Positions 8,775 to 17,850 are shown, numbered from the stretch's first letter. The stretch: 64,000 nt of DNA from Devosia salina (GCF_019504385.1 NZ_CP080590.1:290001-354000); one strand, 5' to 3'. The notes: generated by a model not told the origin, from the letters alone. Program-made: numbers and translations.

Positions 8775-9705
8775 GATTCCCGCTGTTTGCCCGGGACACG
8801 CAGATCATGATTGCTTTGTCCTTCTCCTCATCCATGAGCACCATGTCGCGATGGTCAACATCACCGGCAAGAAGGCGGGTCTTGCATGAGCCGCAGGTTC
8901 CGCTTTCGCAGGAGCTGACGGTCCGCACACCGGCGTCGCGTACGGCCTCGAGTATGGAACGATCGGCAGGAACGTGCACCGTCTTGCCCGACTTGGCCAA
9001 TTCCACATCGAAAGCCACGTCGTCGGGGCGGACGATGTCGACGGGTTTGAAATCCTCGAAATGGACACGTCCCTCGGGCCAATGGCCCGAAATCGCCTTG
9101 ATCTCCTCCATGAGCGGCTTCGGCCCGCAGCAATAGACATGTGTCGGCTGAGGTGTCTCGAAATGATCCCAGAAATCGTAGATTCGCTCGGGATCGCCCT
9201 CGTCGTGATGGACGATCATCCGGTCCCCGAAGGCTTCGCGCATTTCGGCCAGATAGGCGGCATCCTGCGGGCTGCGGCTCACATAGATTATCCGGAACGG
9301 CTTGTCCTGCTCCTTGAGACGCTTGGCCATTGCATAGATCGGCGTAACGCCGATGCCTCCGGCGATCAGGAGATAGTCGGGCGCGGGACCGAGAGAAAAC
9401 TCGTTCTCGGGGGGAGCGACCCGGAGCTTGCTCCCTTCAGCAACCTCATCATGCATGGATTGGGAGCCGCCGCGCGATTCCGGCTCCCGTTTGACCGCGA
9501 TCGTATAGGTGTTCGCCTCGCCGCCGACGAGGGAATAGCGGCGCATTGCCCCCGATGGGGTCTCCACCGTTATGTGCGCGCCCGGACCGTATTGGGGCAG
9601 GCTGATCCCCTCCTCCGGCTTGAGCACGAACTCCACGATACTCGGCGTCAGTTCGCGGCGCGAACTCACGGTCATCGTGATAAGATCGTCGTCGGTTATA
9701 ATCAC
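8758..9705 (-). CDS. pht2: Phthalate 4,5-dioxygenase reductase subunit
   Basis: Electron-transfer partner of the Rieske oxygenase. From the N-terminus it has an FMN-binding barrel (MRRYSLVGG), an NAD domain (LLIAGGIGVTPIYAMAKRL, VYCCGPKPLMEEI) and a plant-type [2Fe-2S] ferredoxin domain with CESGTCGSCKTRLL and a fourth Cys in MICVSRAN. This is the exact order of phthalate dioxygenase reductases. Start is GTG at 9705. First gene of the minus-strand operon; a palindromic operator lies 33 bp upstream. Confidence 0.92.
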   Translation of the reverse strand: MIITDDDLITMTVSSRRELTPSIVEFVLKPEEGISLPQYGPGAHITVETPSGAMRRYSLVGGEANTYTIAVKREPESRGGSQSMHDEVAEGSKLRVAPPENEFSLGPAPDYLLIAGGIGVTPIYAMAKRLKEQDKPFRIIYVSRSPQDAAYLAEMREAFGDRMIVHHDEGDPERIYDFWDHFETPQPTHVYCCGPKPLMEEIKAISGHWPEGRVHFEDFKPVDIVRPDDVAFDVELAKSGKTVHVPADRSILEAVRDAGVRTVSSCESGTCGSCKTRLLAGDVDHRDMVLMDEEKDKAIMICVSRANSGNLVVDL

Positions 9706-9738
9706 GGGAAAACCATCCAGCTTGCCTTTTTCCGTTCC

Positions 9739-9750
9739 TTAGCTACCTAA
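9739..9750. promoter_or_regulatory. Operator-like palindrome TTAGCTACCTAA (pht2 side)
   Basis: TTAG-N4-CTAA palindrome 34 bp upstream of the pht2 start codon. It is one of five near-identical copies at promoters of the phthalate island; read on the minus strand it is TTAGGTAGCTAA. A site for the nearby MarR regulator is the simplest reading. Confidence 0.6.
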
Positions 9751-9798
9751 CTAATTTCTGTCAATGCCTAGACTTCGCAACTGAGATGCACTAAACTC

Positions 9799-9810
9799 TT
9801 AGCTTCCTAA
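9799..9810. promoter_or_regulatory. Operator-like palindrome TTAGCTTCCTAA (pht3 side)
   Basis: On the minus strand this is TTAGGAAGCTAA, identical to the copy at 15365-15376. It lies 21 bp before the pht3 start and 60 bp (start to start) from the pht2-side copy. The divergent pht2/pht3 promoters are therefore each covered by one palindrome. Confidence 0.62.
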
Positions 9811-9830
9811 CTTAATGAGGGATGGAGACG

Positions 9831-11111
9831 ATGCTTACTCCCGAAGAAAACGATCTTTTGTGTCGGGTATCGAACAACGCCCCGATGGGACGCCTGATGC
9901 GCCAGCACTGGACACCGGTCTGCCTTATCGAGGAGGTCGCCGAGCCGGATGGCACCCCGTTGCTGGTCGAGGCACTCGGGGAGAGGTACGTCGCCTTTCG
10001 CGACACCAATGGCCGCGTGGGGCTTCTCGATGAGCTGTGTCCGCACCGGCGTGCCTCGCTCGTATTCGGACGCAATGAGGAGTGCGGTTTGCGCTGCCTC
10101 TATCACGGCTGGAAAATGGATGTGGACGGCAAGGTCATCGCCATGTCGTCGGAGCCGGAAGGCAGTCCCCTCCTCAACAAGGTGAGCCACCGCGCCTATC
10201 CCGTCAAGGAATGGGGCGGATTCGTCTGGGCCTGGTTCGGCGACAAGGAAGATGTTCCTGAATTCGACCCGCCCGCCTTTGCTCCTACCGTGGATACGCC
10301 TTTGGCAATCCTGAAGATTCGTGTTCCTGCGAACTGGGCGCAGATTCACGAAGGCCAGATCGACAGCGCGCATTCCTCGAGCCTGCACTCCTCCGATATG
10401 GTGCCGGCCAGGGTCGAGGGCGCCGCAGCCGACGACAAGTCGTGGTATCGCCCCTCGACGGACAAGTCGCCGCGCATGCAGACGCAGACGACGAGCTACG
10501 GGTTCCACTACGCGGCGATCCGCAAGCCGATCAAGAATGCAGCCACGCATGACTACCTGCGCATCACCGAGTTCATTGCGCCATATTACTCGCTGATTCC
10601 GCCCAACAGCTCCTACAATGTCGCCAGCGTCATCGTCCCTGTCGACGACGAGACCACGCATTTCCACTTCATCGCGTGGGGTGGCACGGCATGCCCCACC
10701 ACCGAGGAGTGGCGCAAGTTCAACCATGCGGAGAAGGGAGTCGATCTGGACGAGAAATGGCGCTCGCGCCGCACGCTGGAGAACAACTTCCTCCAGGATC
10801 GCGAGCTGATGAAGCAGGGCAACTTCACCGGCGTTCTGGGCATTCCCAATCAGGACATCGTCATGTGGGTTTCCATGGGGCCGATCGTCGATCGCACCAA
10901 CGATATCCTCGGGGCATCCGATCTCGCCATCGTCGAGTTCCGTCGTCTGATGGTCGATGCTGCGCGGAAGGTCGCCGAAGGCGGCAAGGCCATCGGCACT
11001 GAAGAGCCCCGGCTGCCGCATTCGCGGATCATGTCGCGCGAGGGCGTGTTCCCCAAAACGACTGATTGGCGCACTCTCGTCAATCATAATGAAATGGTCG
11101 CGGCCGAATAA
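9831..11111 (+). CDS. pht3: Phthalate 4,5-dioxygenase oxygenase subunit (Rieske)
   Basis: Ring-hydroxylating oxygenase that adds O2 across carbons 4 and 5 of phthalate. The Rieske [2Fe-2S] site is CPHRRASLVFGR followed by CLYHGWKMD. The C-terminal catalytic domain contains the mononuclear-iron region (IHEGQIDSAHSSSLHSSD). I chose the ATG at 9831 rather than 9822 because homologues begin MLT.EEN.LLCRV and a GAGG/GGAG purine run precedes it. It stands alone on the plus strand, divergent from its reductase. Confidence 0.92.
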   Translation: MLTPEENDLLCRVSNNAPMGRLMRQHWTPVCLIEEVAEPDGTPLLVEALGERYVAFRDTNGRVGLLDELCPHRRASLVFGRNEECGLRCLYHGWKMDVDGKVIAMSSEPEGSPLLNKVSHRAYPVKEWGGFVWAWFGDKEDVPEFDPPAFAPTVDTPLAILKIRVPANWAQIHEGQIDSAHSSSLHSSDMVPARVEGAAADDKSWYRPSTDKSPRMQTQTTSYGFHYAAIRKPIKNAATHDYLRITEFIAPYYSLIPPNSSYNVASVIVPVDDETTHFHFIAWGGTACPTTEEWRKFNHAEKGVDLDEKWRSRRTLENNFLQDRELMKQGNFTGVLGIPNQDIVMWVSMGPIVDRTNDILGASDLAIVEFRRLMVDAARKVAEGGKAIGTEEPRLPHSRIMSREGVFPKTTDWRTLVNHNEMVAAE

Positions 11112-11133
11112 GCCGCCCATCCCTGCCTCAAAA

Positions 11134-11164
11134 AGACCTTTCGGCCCGCGCGGCCGAAAGGTCT
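11134..11164. terminator. Strong hairpin after pht3
   Basis: A perfect 13-bp stem, AGACCTTTCGGCC with a 5-nt loop, lies 22 bp after the pht3 stop. There is no T-run on the plus side, but five A's precede it, so on the minus strand it has the full intrinsic-terminator shape. It probably ends or protects the pht3 mRNA and blocks antisense reading. Confidence 0.6.
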
Positions 11165-11466
11165 GCTGGCATGTCGCAGCCTTGCGATTTGTAACGACAT
11201 ATCTGCAAGCCGGCAGCTCTCCTCCCGCCACGACAGGAACGCAACCGCCCTTCCCGCCACATTTCTCGTTTCCTCGCGCACAGCCCGATGGAAGCGGACC
11301 GCTTCCCCTCACAATCCCGGTTCATGCGGAACCCCGGGCCGAAGTTAGGCAAAAGCGAAGGCCGCAGGAGCGAAAGATGGACGAGGCCGATTCTGCCAAT
11401 CCAGAACAGCTCCATGAAGGCGATCGCCCAGAGTTCCCTTGCCTCGGAATTCGGCCAACGGGTGGC

Positions 11467-11496
11467 TTGACACATATAACTAAGTAAGCAAACTAA
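11467..11496 (+). promoter_or_regulatory. Promoter-like TTGACA plus degenerate operator
   Basis: TTGACA at 11467-11472 is followed by TAAGCAAACTAA at 11485-11496, a one-mismatch version of the TTAG-N4-CTAA motif. A clear -10 is not seen. It stands upstream of a broken gene with a strong ribosome site at 11548-11557, so it was probably the promoter of that unit. The remaining 11165-11466 stretch holds nothing I recognise. Confidence 0.4.
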
Positions 11497-11563
11497 TTAA
11501 ATTGGCGCGAGGGGGGAACGCCGATCTGATCGTCACAGACCACTTCCGGAGGAGGGAAGTTCC

Positions 11564-11880
11564 ATGTTGAATTTCAATTAATCGACAGCGCGGCGCCGGT
11601 GGAATGTCTTCACGGGCCTGCTGCTGGCAGCGTCCAGCCTGGTGCCTCTGGCCGCCACCGCCCAGGACCTGATCGAGTTCGATCAATGGCGACCGGGAGG
11701 TCGGGGCCTACAATCGCACATGGGTTCCAGGCGAATAATGCGAGACGCCCCCTTCTCTCCTTGTCGGCTCCGGGAGCCGGCAAGGACTGTGTCGAGACCC
11801 ATGAGTCTTGGCTGCGTTGGCCTTATACACCCCCCCGGGGCGCATCACGGCCGGACCGCGGCGGATTTTGAAACCATCGC
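11564..11880 (+). pseudogene. Interrupted gene for an exported protein
   Basis: GGAGGAGGGA precedes ATG 11564 by 6 nt, but the sixth codon is TAA. The same frame then continues as a convincing signal peptide (RRRWNVFTGLLLAASSLVPLAATAQD) and about 85 more residues before the next stop. The mature part is too short and atypical to assign. Position before the TAXI gene suggests a lost transporter-receptor or enzyme gene; this is inference. Confidence 0.45.
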
Positions 11881-11882
11881 GC

Positions 11883-11902
11883 TTGACTGCTTAGGAAACT
11901 AA
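11883..11902 (+). promoter_or_regulatory. Promoter and operator of the TAXI-TRAP operon
   Basis: TTGACT (11883-11888) is followed after 2 bp by the palindrome TTAGGAAACTAA (11891-11902). A plausible weak -10 (TAACGT, 11906-11911) lies at 17-bp spacing. A repressor on the palindrome would sit between -35 and -10. The same TTGANT-NN-palindrome arrangement recurs at 15357-15376. Confidence 0.55.
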
Positions 11903-11989
11903 CCATAACGTTGATCCTGCCGGCCGCGGAGCGGAGCTATCCGGCAGCGAGATTTCTGCAAAAGCTCAGATTTCCAATGGGAGGAACAG

Positions 11990-12985
11990 ATGCCATTATC
12001 GCGAATTACCCTGACCGGACTATCCCTCGCCTTTATCGTGGCGCCGGTGCTGCCGGCGACTGCGCAGTCGCTCAATCTCACACTCGCGGGCGCCAGCCCC
12101 GGAGGACTTTGGACGCTTCTTGGCGCGGGTCTAGATGCCGTCGTGAAGGCAAACGATCCAAACTCGACGATTACCTACCAGACTACCGGCGGCGGATTTG
12201 CCAATGCCGCAATGATCAGCGAAGGAAGGGCCGAAATCGGACTTATCCACGACGCCGAGCTTGCTATCGCGGCACAGGGTGGCGAGCCCTTCAGTGCGCC
12301 GATCGAAAATCTACGCACGATCGGCTACCTTTACGACTGGGCACCCATGCAGTTCGTCACGACGCGCAGCTTTGCCGAAGAGCATGAAGTCGATTCCGTG
12401 GACGATTTTGCTGCCGCGCAGGTTCCGGTGCGTATGACAGTAAACAGAGCCGGCAATATCACCGGCCAGATTGCGTCTGCCATCATGGCGGCGGCGGGCG
12501 CCGACGACGAAGCGATCGCCCAATGGGGCGGAGCAGTCGTTCAGGCCGGTTCGTCCGAGCAGGCCGGCCTGCTCCAGAACGGTCGTGTCGATCTCTACGC
12601 GAACGGTGTTTTCGTCGGTCACAGCTCCATCCGGGAAATCGAGAACGCACTCGACATCAAACTGCTGAGCATTCCGGCCGATGTCAGGGCGCAGATCGCC
12701 GAGGAATTCTCGATCGCCGAGTTCACGATTCCCGCCGATTCCTATGAGAACCAGCCCGAAGCCATCGAGACCCTGGCTCTGGGTGCCGTTCTGATCGCCA
12801 GCGCGGAGATGAGCGAGGAAGATGCCTACACGCTGACCAAGGCGCTGATCGACAATCTCGACTCAATACGCTCGGTCCATCCGGCAATGGCCGACCTGGA
12901 CACCACGCTGCTCACTCGGGAGACCGCAGTGCCGCACCACGATGGCGCCCTGCGGGCATACCAGGAAGCGGGCCTGATCGAATAG
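11990..12985 (+). CDS. TAXI-family TRAP transporter solute receptor
   Basis: Periplasmic receptor, 331 residues, with a cleavable signal peptide ending ATAQS. The mature part has TAXI features: LTLAGASPGGLWTLLGAGL, TYQTTGGGFANAAMISEGRAEIGLIHDAELAI, and VRMTVNRAGNITGQ. GGAGGAACAG precedes the ATG. It is followed 35 bp later by the fused TRAP permease. Given the catabolic genes around it and the shared operator, phthalate or a related aromatic acid is the likely ligand (inference). Confidence 0.87.
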   Translation: MPLSRITLTGLSLAFIVAPVLPATAQSLNLTLAGASPGGLWTLLGAGLDAVVKANDPNSTITYQTTGGGFANAAMISEGRAEIGLIHDAELAIAAQGGEPFSAPIENLRTIGYLYDWAPMQFVTTRSFAEEHEVDSVDDFAAAQVPVRMTVNRAGNITGQIASAIMAAAGADDEAIAQWGGAVVQAGSSEQAGLLQNGRVDLYANGVFVGHSSIREIENALDIKLLSIPADVRAQIAEEFSIAEFTIPADSYENQPEAIETLALGAVLIASAEMSEEDAYTLTKALIDNLDSIRSVHPAMADLDTTLLTRETAVPHHDGALRAYQEAGLIE

Positions 12986-13020
12986 TTTCCGTTTCCAAGA
13001 ACAACCGGAGGAGTGGGTAA

Positions 13021-14928
13021 ATGGCCTTGGCCAAACTCGTCGGAACCGGCCGCCGTCGATCTTTCGACGGCGTGCCGCGTCAAACCTTGACCGTTGCTGC
13101 CGCGATTTTTGCCGTCGGCGTTGTATATGCCAACATCTTTGCGCTGCCCGATGCGCTGCTGATCGGCATTCTGTTCGTCTGCGGCATTTATGCCCTGCTG
13201 TTTTTGACGGTCGGTCCGACCTCGACATCAACGGACCGGATCGGCATTGCCGATTGGGTCCTGAGCGGTGCGAGCGTCGCGTGCGGCATCTACTTCTTTA
13301 CGATCAGGGCTGACCTGGCCAATCATATCACGCTCCTCCGGCCACTGCCCGGCGACCAGCTCTTCTTCGGCACGCTCCTGCTTGCCCTGACCATCGAGGC
13401 GGCCAGGCGGACAACCGGCATCGGGCTTACGATCGTCCTGCTCATTTTCCTTGCCTACAACCTTTGGGGACACCTGATCCCGCCCCCGCTCGGCCATGGG
13501 TTCATCGACTTCGGTTCCTTTGTCGACGTTCTGATGTACACCACCGACGGCGTATTCGGCGTACCCATCCAGGTGGCAGCCAGCTACGTCTTCTTGTTCG
13601 TGATGTTCGGTTCGGTCCTGTCTCATGCGGGAGGCGCCGAATTCATGTTCCAGCTCGCAGCGGCGCTCACGGGCCGCTCGCCCGGAGGCCCGGCCAAGAT
13701 CGCCGTCATATCGTCCGGCATGTACGGAATGATCTCGGGCAGTCCGACTTCGGATGTGGCGACCACGGGATCCATCACCATTCCGATCATGAAGCGGCTC
13801 GGATACTCCCCGCGTTTCGCGGGCGCTGTCGAGGTCGCGGCCTCGACGGGTGGAGCCGCCATGCCGCCCGTCATGGGATCGGCCGCATTCATCCTGGCCG
13901 AGTATACCGGCATCGATTATCGGAACGTCGTGCTCGCGGCGCTGATTCCGGCGATCCTTTATTATATCGGCGTCTATTTGCAGGTGCATTTCCGTGCCGT
14001 TCGCCAGGGACTGCAAGGCGTCAAGGACGTCGACCCGGTGCAGGAGACCCTGAAGACGGGATGGGTGTTCGTCATACCGCTCGTGGTGATCACCGTAGCC
14101 CTGCTGATGGGCTATACGCCCACCTACGTCGCCGTTTACGGCACGGTTGCCCTGGTTGTCGCGTCCCTGCTGACCAAGCGGACCCGGATGACGCCGCGCA
14201 AGATGCTGGAGGGGCTGGGCGAGGCGACCATCCGCATGTTGCCGGTGGCCGGCGCCTGCGCCGCAGCGGGATTGATCATTGGCGGGCTGACGATGACCGG
14301 CCTTGCCCTCAAGACGTCGAGCCTTGTCCTGATGCTGTCGGGTTCGGGCCCCTTCGTCGTCCTGTTGCTCGCCGCCGGCATCGCGATTCTTCTGGGACTG
14401 GGGATGCCCACGCCCAGCGCCTATATTCTTGCGGCCGTGCTCGTCGGTCCGGCGTTCACGGTCGTCGGGCTGCCCCTGCTGGCCTCCAACATGTTCCTGC
14501 TCTACTTCGCCCTGCTCTCCGCCCTGACGCCGCCTATCGCGGTGGCAGCATACACCGCATCCGCAATCGCGGATGAAGACCCAATGAAGATTGCCGTCAC
14601 GTCGGTGAAGCTGGCCGCCATCGGGTTCATTCTCCCGTTCTTCTTCGTATGGAACGAAGCCTTGCTGGCCCAGGGCAGTGCCTTGGAAATCGGTGTTGCC
14701 GCGTTGGGCGGCATCGTGGCCACGACTCTTCTGGCGCTTGCTCTGGAAGTCGAATTGAAGCCAATTGTGCGGGTGGTGATTCTGGCGGCCGCTGCGGCGG
14801 CGCTCTCTCCCTACCTTTTCCTTTCCATACCGGTGACCGTTCTCGCGATCGCGCTGGGCATATGGCGACGGACAGGGAAACTGGCCACAGATCCCGCGCA
14901 CCAGGAGCGCACGATTTCACAACGCTAA
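13021..14928 (+). CDS. TRAP transporter permease, fused 4TM/12TM subunits
   Basis: A 635-residue inner-membrane protein with about 16 or more hydrophobic helices. The DctQ-like part is at the N-terminus and the DctM-like part follows (GGPAKIAVISSGMYGMISGSPTSDVATTGSITIPIMKRLGY, GLGMPTPSAYILAAVLVGPA). Fused permeases are the normal partners of TAXI receptors. It completes a two-component importer powered by an ion gradient. Confidence 0.92.
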   Translation: MALAKLVGTGRRRSFDGVPRQTLTVAAAIFAVGVVYANIFALPDALLIGILFVCGIYALLFLTVGPTSTSTDRIGIADWVLSGASVACGIYFFTIRADLANHITLLRPLPGDQLFFGTLLLALTIEAARRTTGIGLTIVLLIFLAYNLWGHLIPPPLGHGFIDFGSFVDVLMYTTDGVFGVPIQVAASYVFLFVMFGSVLSHAGGAEFMFQLAAALTGRSPGGPAKIAVISSGMYGMISGSPTSDVATTGSITIPIMKRLGYSPRFAGAVEVAASTGGAAMPPVMGSAAFILAEYTGIDYRNVVLAALIPAILYYIGVYLQVHFRAVRQGLQGVKDVDPVQETLKTGWVFVIPLVVITVALLMGYTPTYVAVYGTVALVVASLLTKRTRMTPRKMLEGLGEATIRMLPVAGACAAAGLIIGGLTMTGLALKTSSLVLMLSGSGPFVVLLLAAGIAILLGLGMPTPSAYILAAVLVGPAFTVVGLPLLASNMFLLYFALLSALTPPIAVAAYTASAIADEDPMKIAVTSVKLAAIGFILPFFFVWNEALLAQGSALEIGVAALGGIVATTLLALALEVELKPIVRVVILAAAAAALSPYLFLSIPVTVLAIALGIWRRTGKLATDPAHQERTISQR

Positions 14929-15356
14929 GGTCCGCAGCGGAAGGATTGCGCATTGGCGAGGCCGTATTTCGGGAGACCCCGTTGCGGCCTCCGCTCCCGT
15001 TCCACCAGGGGACGCATTGGGACGAGGCGTTCCCCGGACAGTTTGGCATCATCGCCTCGCCCTCGAAGCCCAGTATGCACGGACCGCTGAATGATGGATC
15101 GGAAAAAGCTATAACGACGCCTGTTTTAGGCTTCGATTATTGACACCCAACAACCGGGGATATCAAGGCAACCCTGGCCCCGCCATCGCATGACACGGCA
15201 TGCAATCTGGAAAAGAGGATGTAATTCTCTCATCCGGAACCATATATTTTTGCAAAATACTATGAAGATTCCTACATATATTTATACACGAACTCCCCCC
15301 ATTCAAAAATACAGAACGAGAACTGTCATTGACAGACTATCTTTTGAAAAGTAGTC
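14929..15356. other. Intergenic region, AT-rich in its right half
   Basis: No gene is supported. From about 15230 the sequence turns AT-rich. CTGTCATTGACAG (15323-15335) is a short perfect palindrome, and GACTA...TAGTC arms flank CTTTTGAAAAG just before the promoter at 15357. These may be extra regulator sites for the following gene. Confidence 0.4.
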
Positions 15357-15376
15357 TTGATTTGTTAGGAAGCTAA
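15357..15376 (+). promoter_or_regulatory. Promoter and operator TTGATT-TG-TTAGGAAGCTAA
   Basis: A -35-like TTGATT (15357-15362) and the palindrome TTAGGAAGCTAA (15365-15376) lie 50 bp before the GTG of the exported hydrolase-like gene. The layout matches the TAXI operon promoter, which ties this gene to the same regulon. Confidence 0.58.
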
Positions 15377-15426
15377 ACGTTTTACCCCTCCGGCGGGGCG
15401 TTTGGCTCGTTCAGGAGGAAGATAAG

Positions 15427-16845
15427 GTGACCTTTGACACGCTTGAGAAGAGCTATCGCAAATATCTGAAGAGCGGCACCGCGGCGTTCGCGTTGCTGGC
15501 AATGCTTGCCGCCAGTCCAGTGGCGCAAGCACAGAAAATCGAAGAGATAAGCGGCACCCTGCCCGACGGCACGGCCTGGCTGATCAGCGTGCCCACCGAC
15601 TGGAACGGCGTGCTCCTGCGCGATCTCGACTATGCGGCGAATTCGCAGACGGAGCGCTTTACGGATCTGCTGAGCAGAGGTTATGCCTTCGCGGGTCTGG
15701 CGCGCCATCCCATGCGCCCGTGGCAGTATGATCCGCAGCGGGAAATACATAACCTCGAAGCCGTTCAAACGATTTTCGAGGAGCAGTACGATCCCGAGTG
15801 GGTGCTGGCGTTCGGCTGCTCAGGAGCCGGATTCGTCAGTCTCGCCGCCGCCGAGGATTTCTCCGATCGCATAGACGGTGCGGTCGTTCTGTCGGCGCAT
15901 ATACCGGTGTGGATCATGAACAGCTACCTCGATGGCTGGTTTGCCATGCAGACGCTCCTCGCGGACGCGTATGAGGAAGCCGGCCTGGGCTCCGCGAGCG
16001 ACCTTCGCATCGTCAACATGCCGAACGGCGCCGGCTCCGACGGCAGGACGATCGGCGACATCCAGGCCTCATGGCGCAGCGCGGTGGAGACATTGGGAGA
16101 GACTCCCGAGGGACGGGCGCGCCTCGCCCTTGCCTTCGCGATCGGCCAATGGTCCCCCTGGGAGGCTGCGGATCAGCCGTTCCCCGATCCGCTCACCTCC
16201 GAAGCACTGTCCGATCAACTGGTGCCTTCGGCATTGCGGCTTACCGGCACCGTCGGCGGCCAATCGCGCGTGATGTTCGAGAATGCCGCCTCGGGCCAGC
16301 AGCTTTCAGGCAATGAGGGCATCGATTACGCAGCCTTCTACGATACGGCATCGCCGATCATGAAGGAGCTTGTCGAACATCTTTATGCCGAGGCGGGCCT
16401 CGATATCGGCGAGGACATCGAGCGCATCAATTCCGCGCCCCGCATCGCAGCGTCCGACTATGCGCTCGATTACTGGAGCCAGCCCGGAAGAACAGCGGAC
16501 GGGGACCTGCAGGTGCCTACGATCCGCGTGCACAGCCTGGGCGACAACTCGATTCCCTATAGCCTGATGCAGGGCTATCAAGCGCTCGTGGAAGAGAAGG
16601 GCACGACCGATCTCTACCGTCAGTCGCTGCTCAAGTTCACCGACCATTGCGGCTTCGAGGCGTCCGAAACCACCGCTCTTGTCGAGGTCATGATGGAGCG
16701 GCTGGAAACGGGCGAGTGGCCGGACACGTCGCCGGAGGCCCTGAATGCCGTCGCTGCCGAGCTCGATCTTGGCGAAGCCCGCTTCATGGAGGAAGACGGG
16801 TGGCGCGTTGAAGAGTACAATCGTACCTGGATAGCTGGAGAATAA
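15427..16845 (+). CDS. Exported alpha/beta-hydrolase-like protein
   Basis: 472 residues from GTG 15427 (GGAGGA 8 nt upstream). A signal peptide (SGTAAFALLAMLAASPVAQAQ) predicts export. The fold signs are VPTDWNGVLLRDLDYA, a nucleophile-elbow-like FGCSGAGF (GxSxA rather than strict GxSxG) and a late histidine in FTDHCGF. The family resembles periplasmic tannase/feruloyl-esterase-like hydrolases, though not closely. Its place in the phthalate regulon suggests release of phthalate from esters outside the cytoplasm. This is a hypothesis. Confidence 0.65.
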   Translation: MTFDTLEKSYRKYLKSGTAAFALLAMLAASPVAQAQKIEEISGTLPDGTAWLISVPTDWNGVLLRDLDYAANSQTERFTDLLSRGYAFAGLARHPMRPWQYDPQREIHNLEAVQTIFEEQYDPEWVLAFGCSGAGFVSLAAAEDFSDRIDGAVVLSAHIPVWIMNSYLDGWFAMQTLLADAYEEAGLGSASDLRIVNMPNGAGSDGRTIGDIQASWRSAVETLGETPEGRARLALAFAIGQWSPWEAADQPFPDPLTSEALSDQLVPSALRLTGTVGGQSRVMFENAASGQQLSGNEGIDYAAFYDTASPIMKELVEHLYAEAGLDIGEDIERINSAPRIAASDYALDYWSQPGRTADGDLQVPTIRVHSLGDNSIPYSLMQGYQALVEEKGTTDLYRQSLLKFTDHCGFEASETTALVEVMMERLETGEWPDTSPEALNAVAAELDLGEARFMEEDGWRVEEYNRTWIAGE

Positions 16846-16933
16846 GCCTCCGGAGAACGATGCGGGGCATTTCCCCGCATCCATTTCCCCACGGCGCGAT
16901 TTATCGATATTCGCGCCGTAGACGCCACGGGCC

Positions 16934-17850
16934 TCAATCGACCCGGCTGATCAGCATTCCTTTTTCCAGCGGCTTCACGCTTGTCTGCCCCGGAACGAAC
17001 GCCGCGGTTTTGTGGGGGCTGCTGCCGTCGACCCCGAACCGTGCGCGCCCCAGCCCCTCAATTTCGATCTCGAGGCTGTCTCCCACGTTTATGGGCTTGA
17101 GCCCTTCATGGTTGGTGCCGGTCGTGACGAGGTCCCCGGCGTGAAGCGTGGTGAACCGGGAGAGCCATTCGATCTGCTCGGGGATTCGATTTGCCATGGT
17201 ATTCGTCGAGAAATCCTGGGCGATCACGCCGTTCAGCCACGAGCGCACCCGAAGCTCGTGCGGGTCGTGAATTTCGTCAGCGGTCGTGATCCAGGGTCCG
17301 CACAGCGCAAATCCGCGCTGACCCTTGGGGATGAACTGTCCCCTGCGATGCAATCCTCGCGCCGAGATGTCGAAGAACGGAACGAATCCGAAAACCTTGC
17401 CCATTGCATCTCCGGCAGAGACATCCTGGACCTCGCTGCCGATAACGAAGGCAAGCTCCGCTTCAGCGTGGAAGACCACGACGTCGTCAATGTCCGGCAA
17501 TGTGGTCCTTCCACCCGACCCAACCAGATCGTTGCTCTTGTGGAAGAACTCGTTCGGCAGGCGGTCCTTCGTGAACCCGAGAATGTCACGTAGTTCGCGA
17601 ACGCCGAGAGACCTTTCGAGGGGTGATGAAGCGGCGCAAGAAGTTTCACGTCGGAAAGGGTCTGGCCGGGCGCCCTGGCGAGCAGATTCTCGATTTCCGG
17701 TTTCAGCTCCTGAAAATTCGCGATCAGGAAGTCGAGAGCGCCCTGCGGACCGCGGACGCTGCGCATGGGGACGAGATCGCTGACATCGACCACTTCCGCT
17801 TTTGCATTGAGCACACCGATCTGATCGTCGTTGAACCTGAGAATCTTCAT
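16934..17850 (-). pseudogene. Fumarylacetoacetate-hydrolase-family protein, frameshifted
   Basis: The N-terminal part (MKILRFNDDQIGVLNAKAEV to GLSAFANYV) and C-terminal part (RDILGFTKDRLPNEFFHKSNDLVG to the end) are in different frames. They meet near 17588-17592, where one base appears lost. Together they make a normal FAH enzyme of about 300 residues, with metal-site acidic residues in AEAELAFVIG. Without the frameshift it could act as a hydratase or hydrolase on ring-cleavage products. The ATG overlaps the MFS stop by 4 bp. A sequencing error cannot be excluded. Confidence 0.75.

Noticed and set aside
13228..14901. 557-codon minus-strand frame across the TRAP permease
   Set aside because: Composition is a Gly/Arg/Gln/His-rich antisense shadow; the plus strand encodes an obvious membrane transporter.
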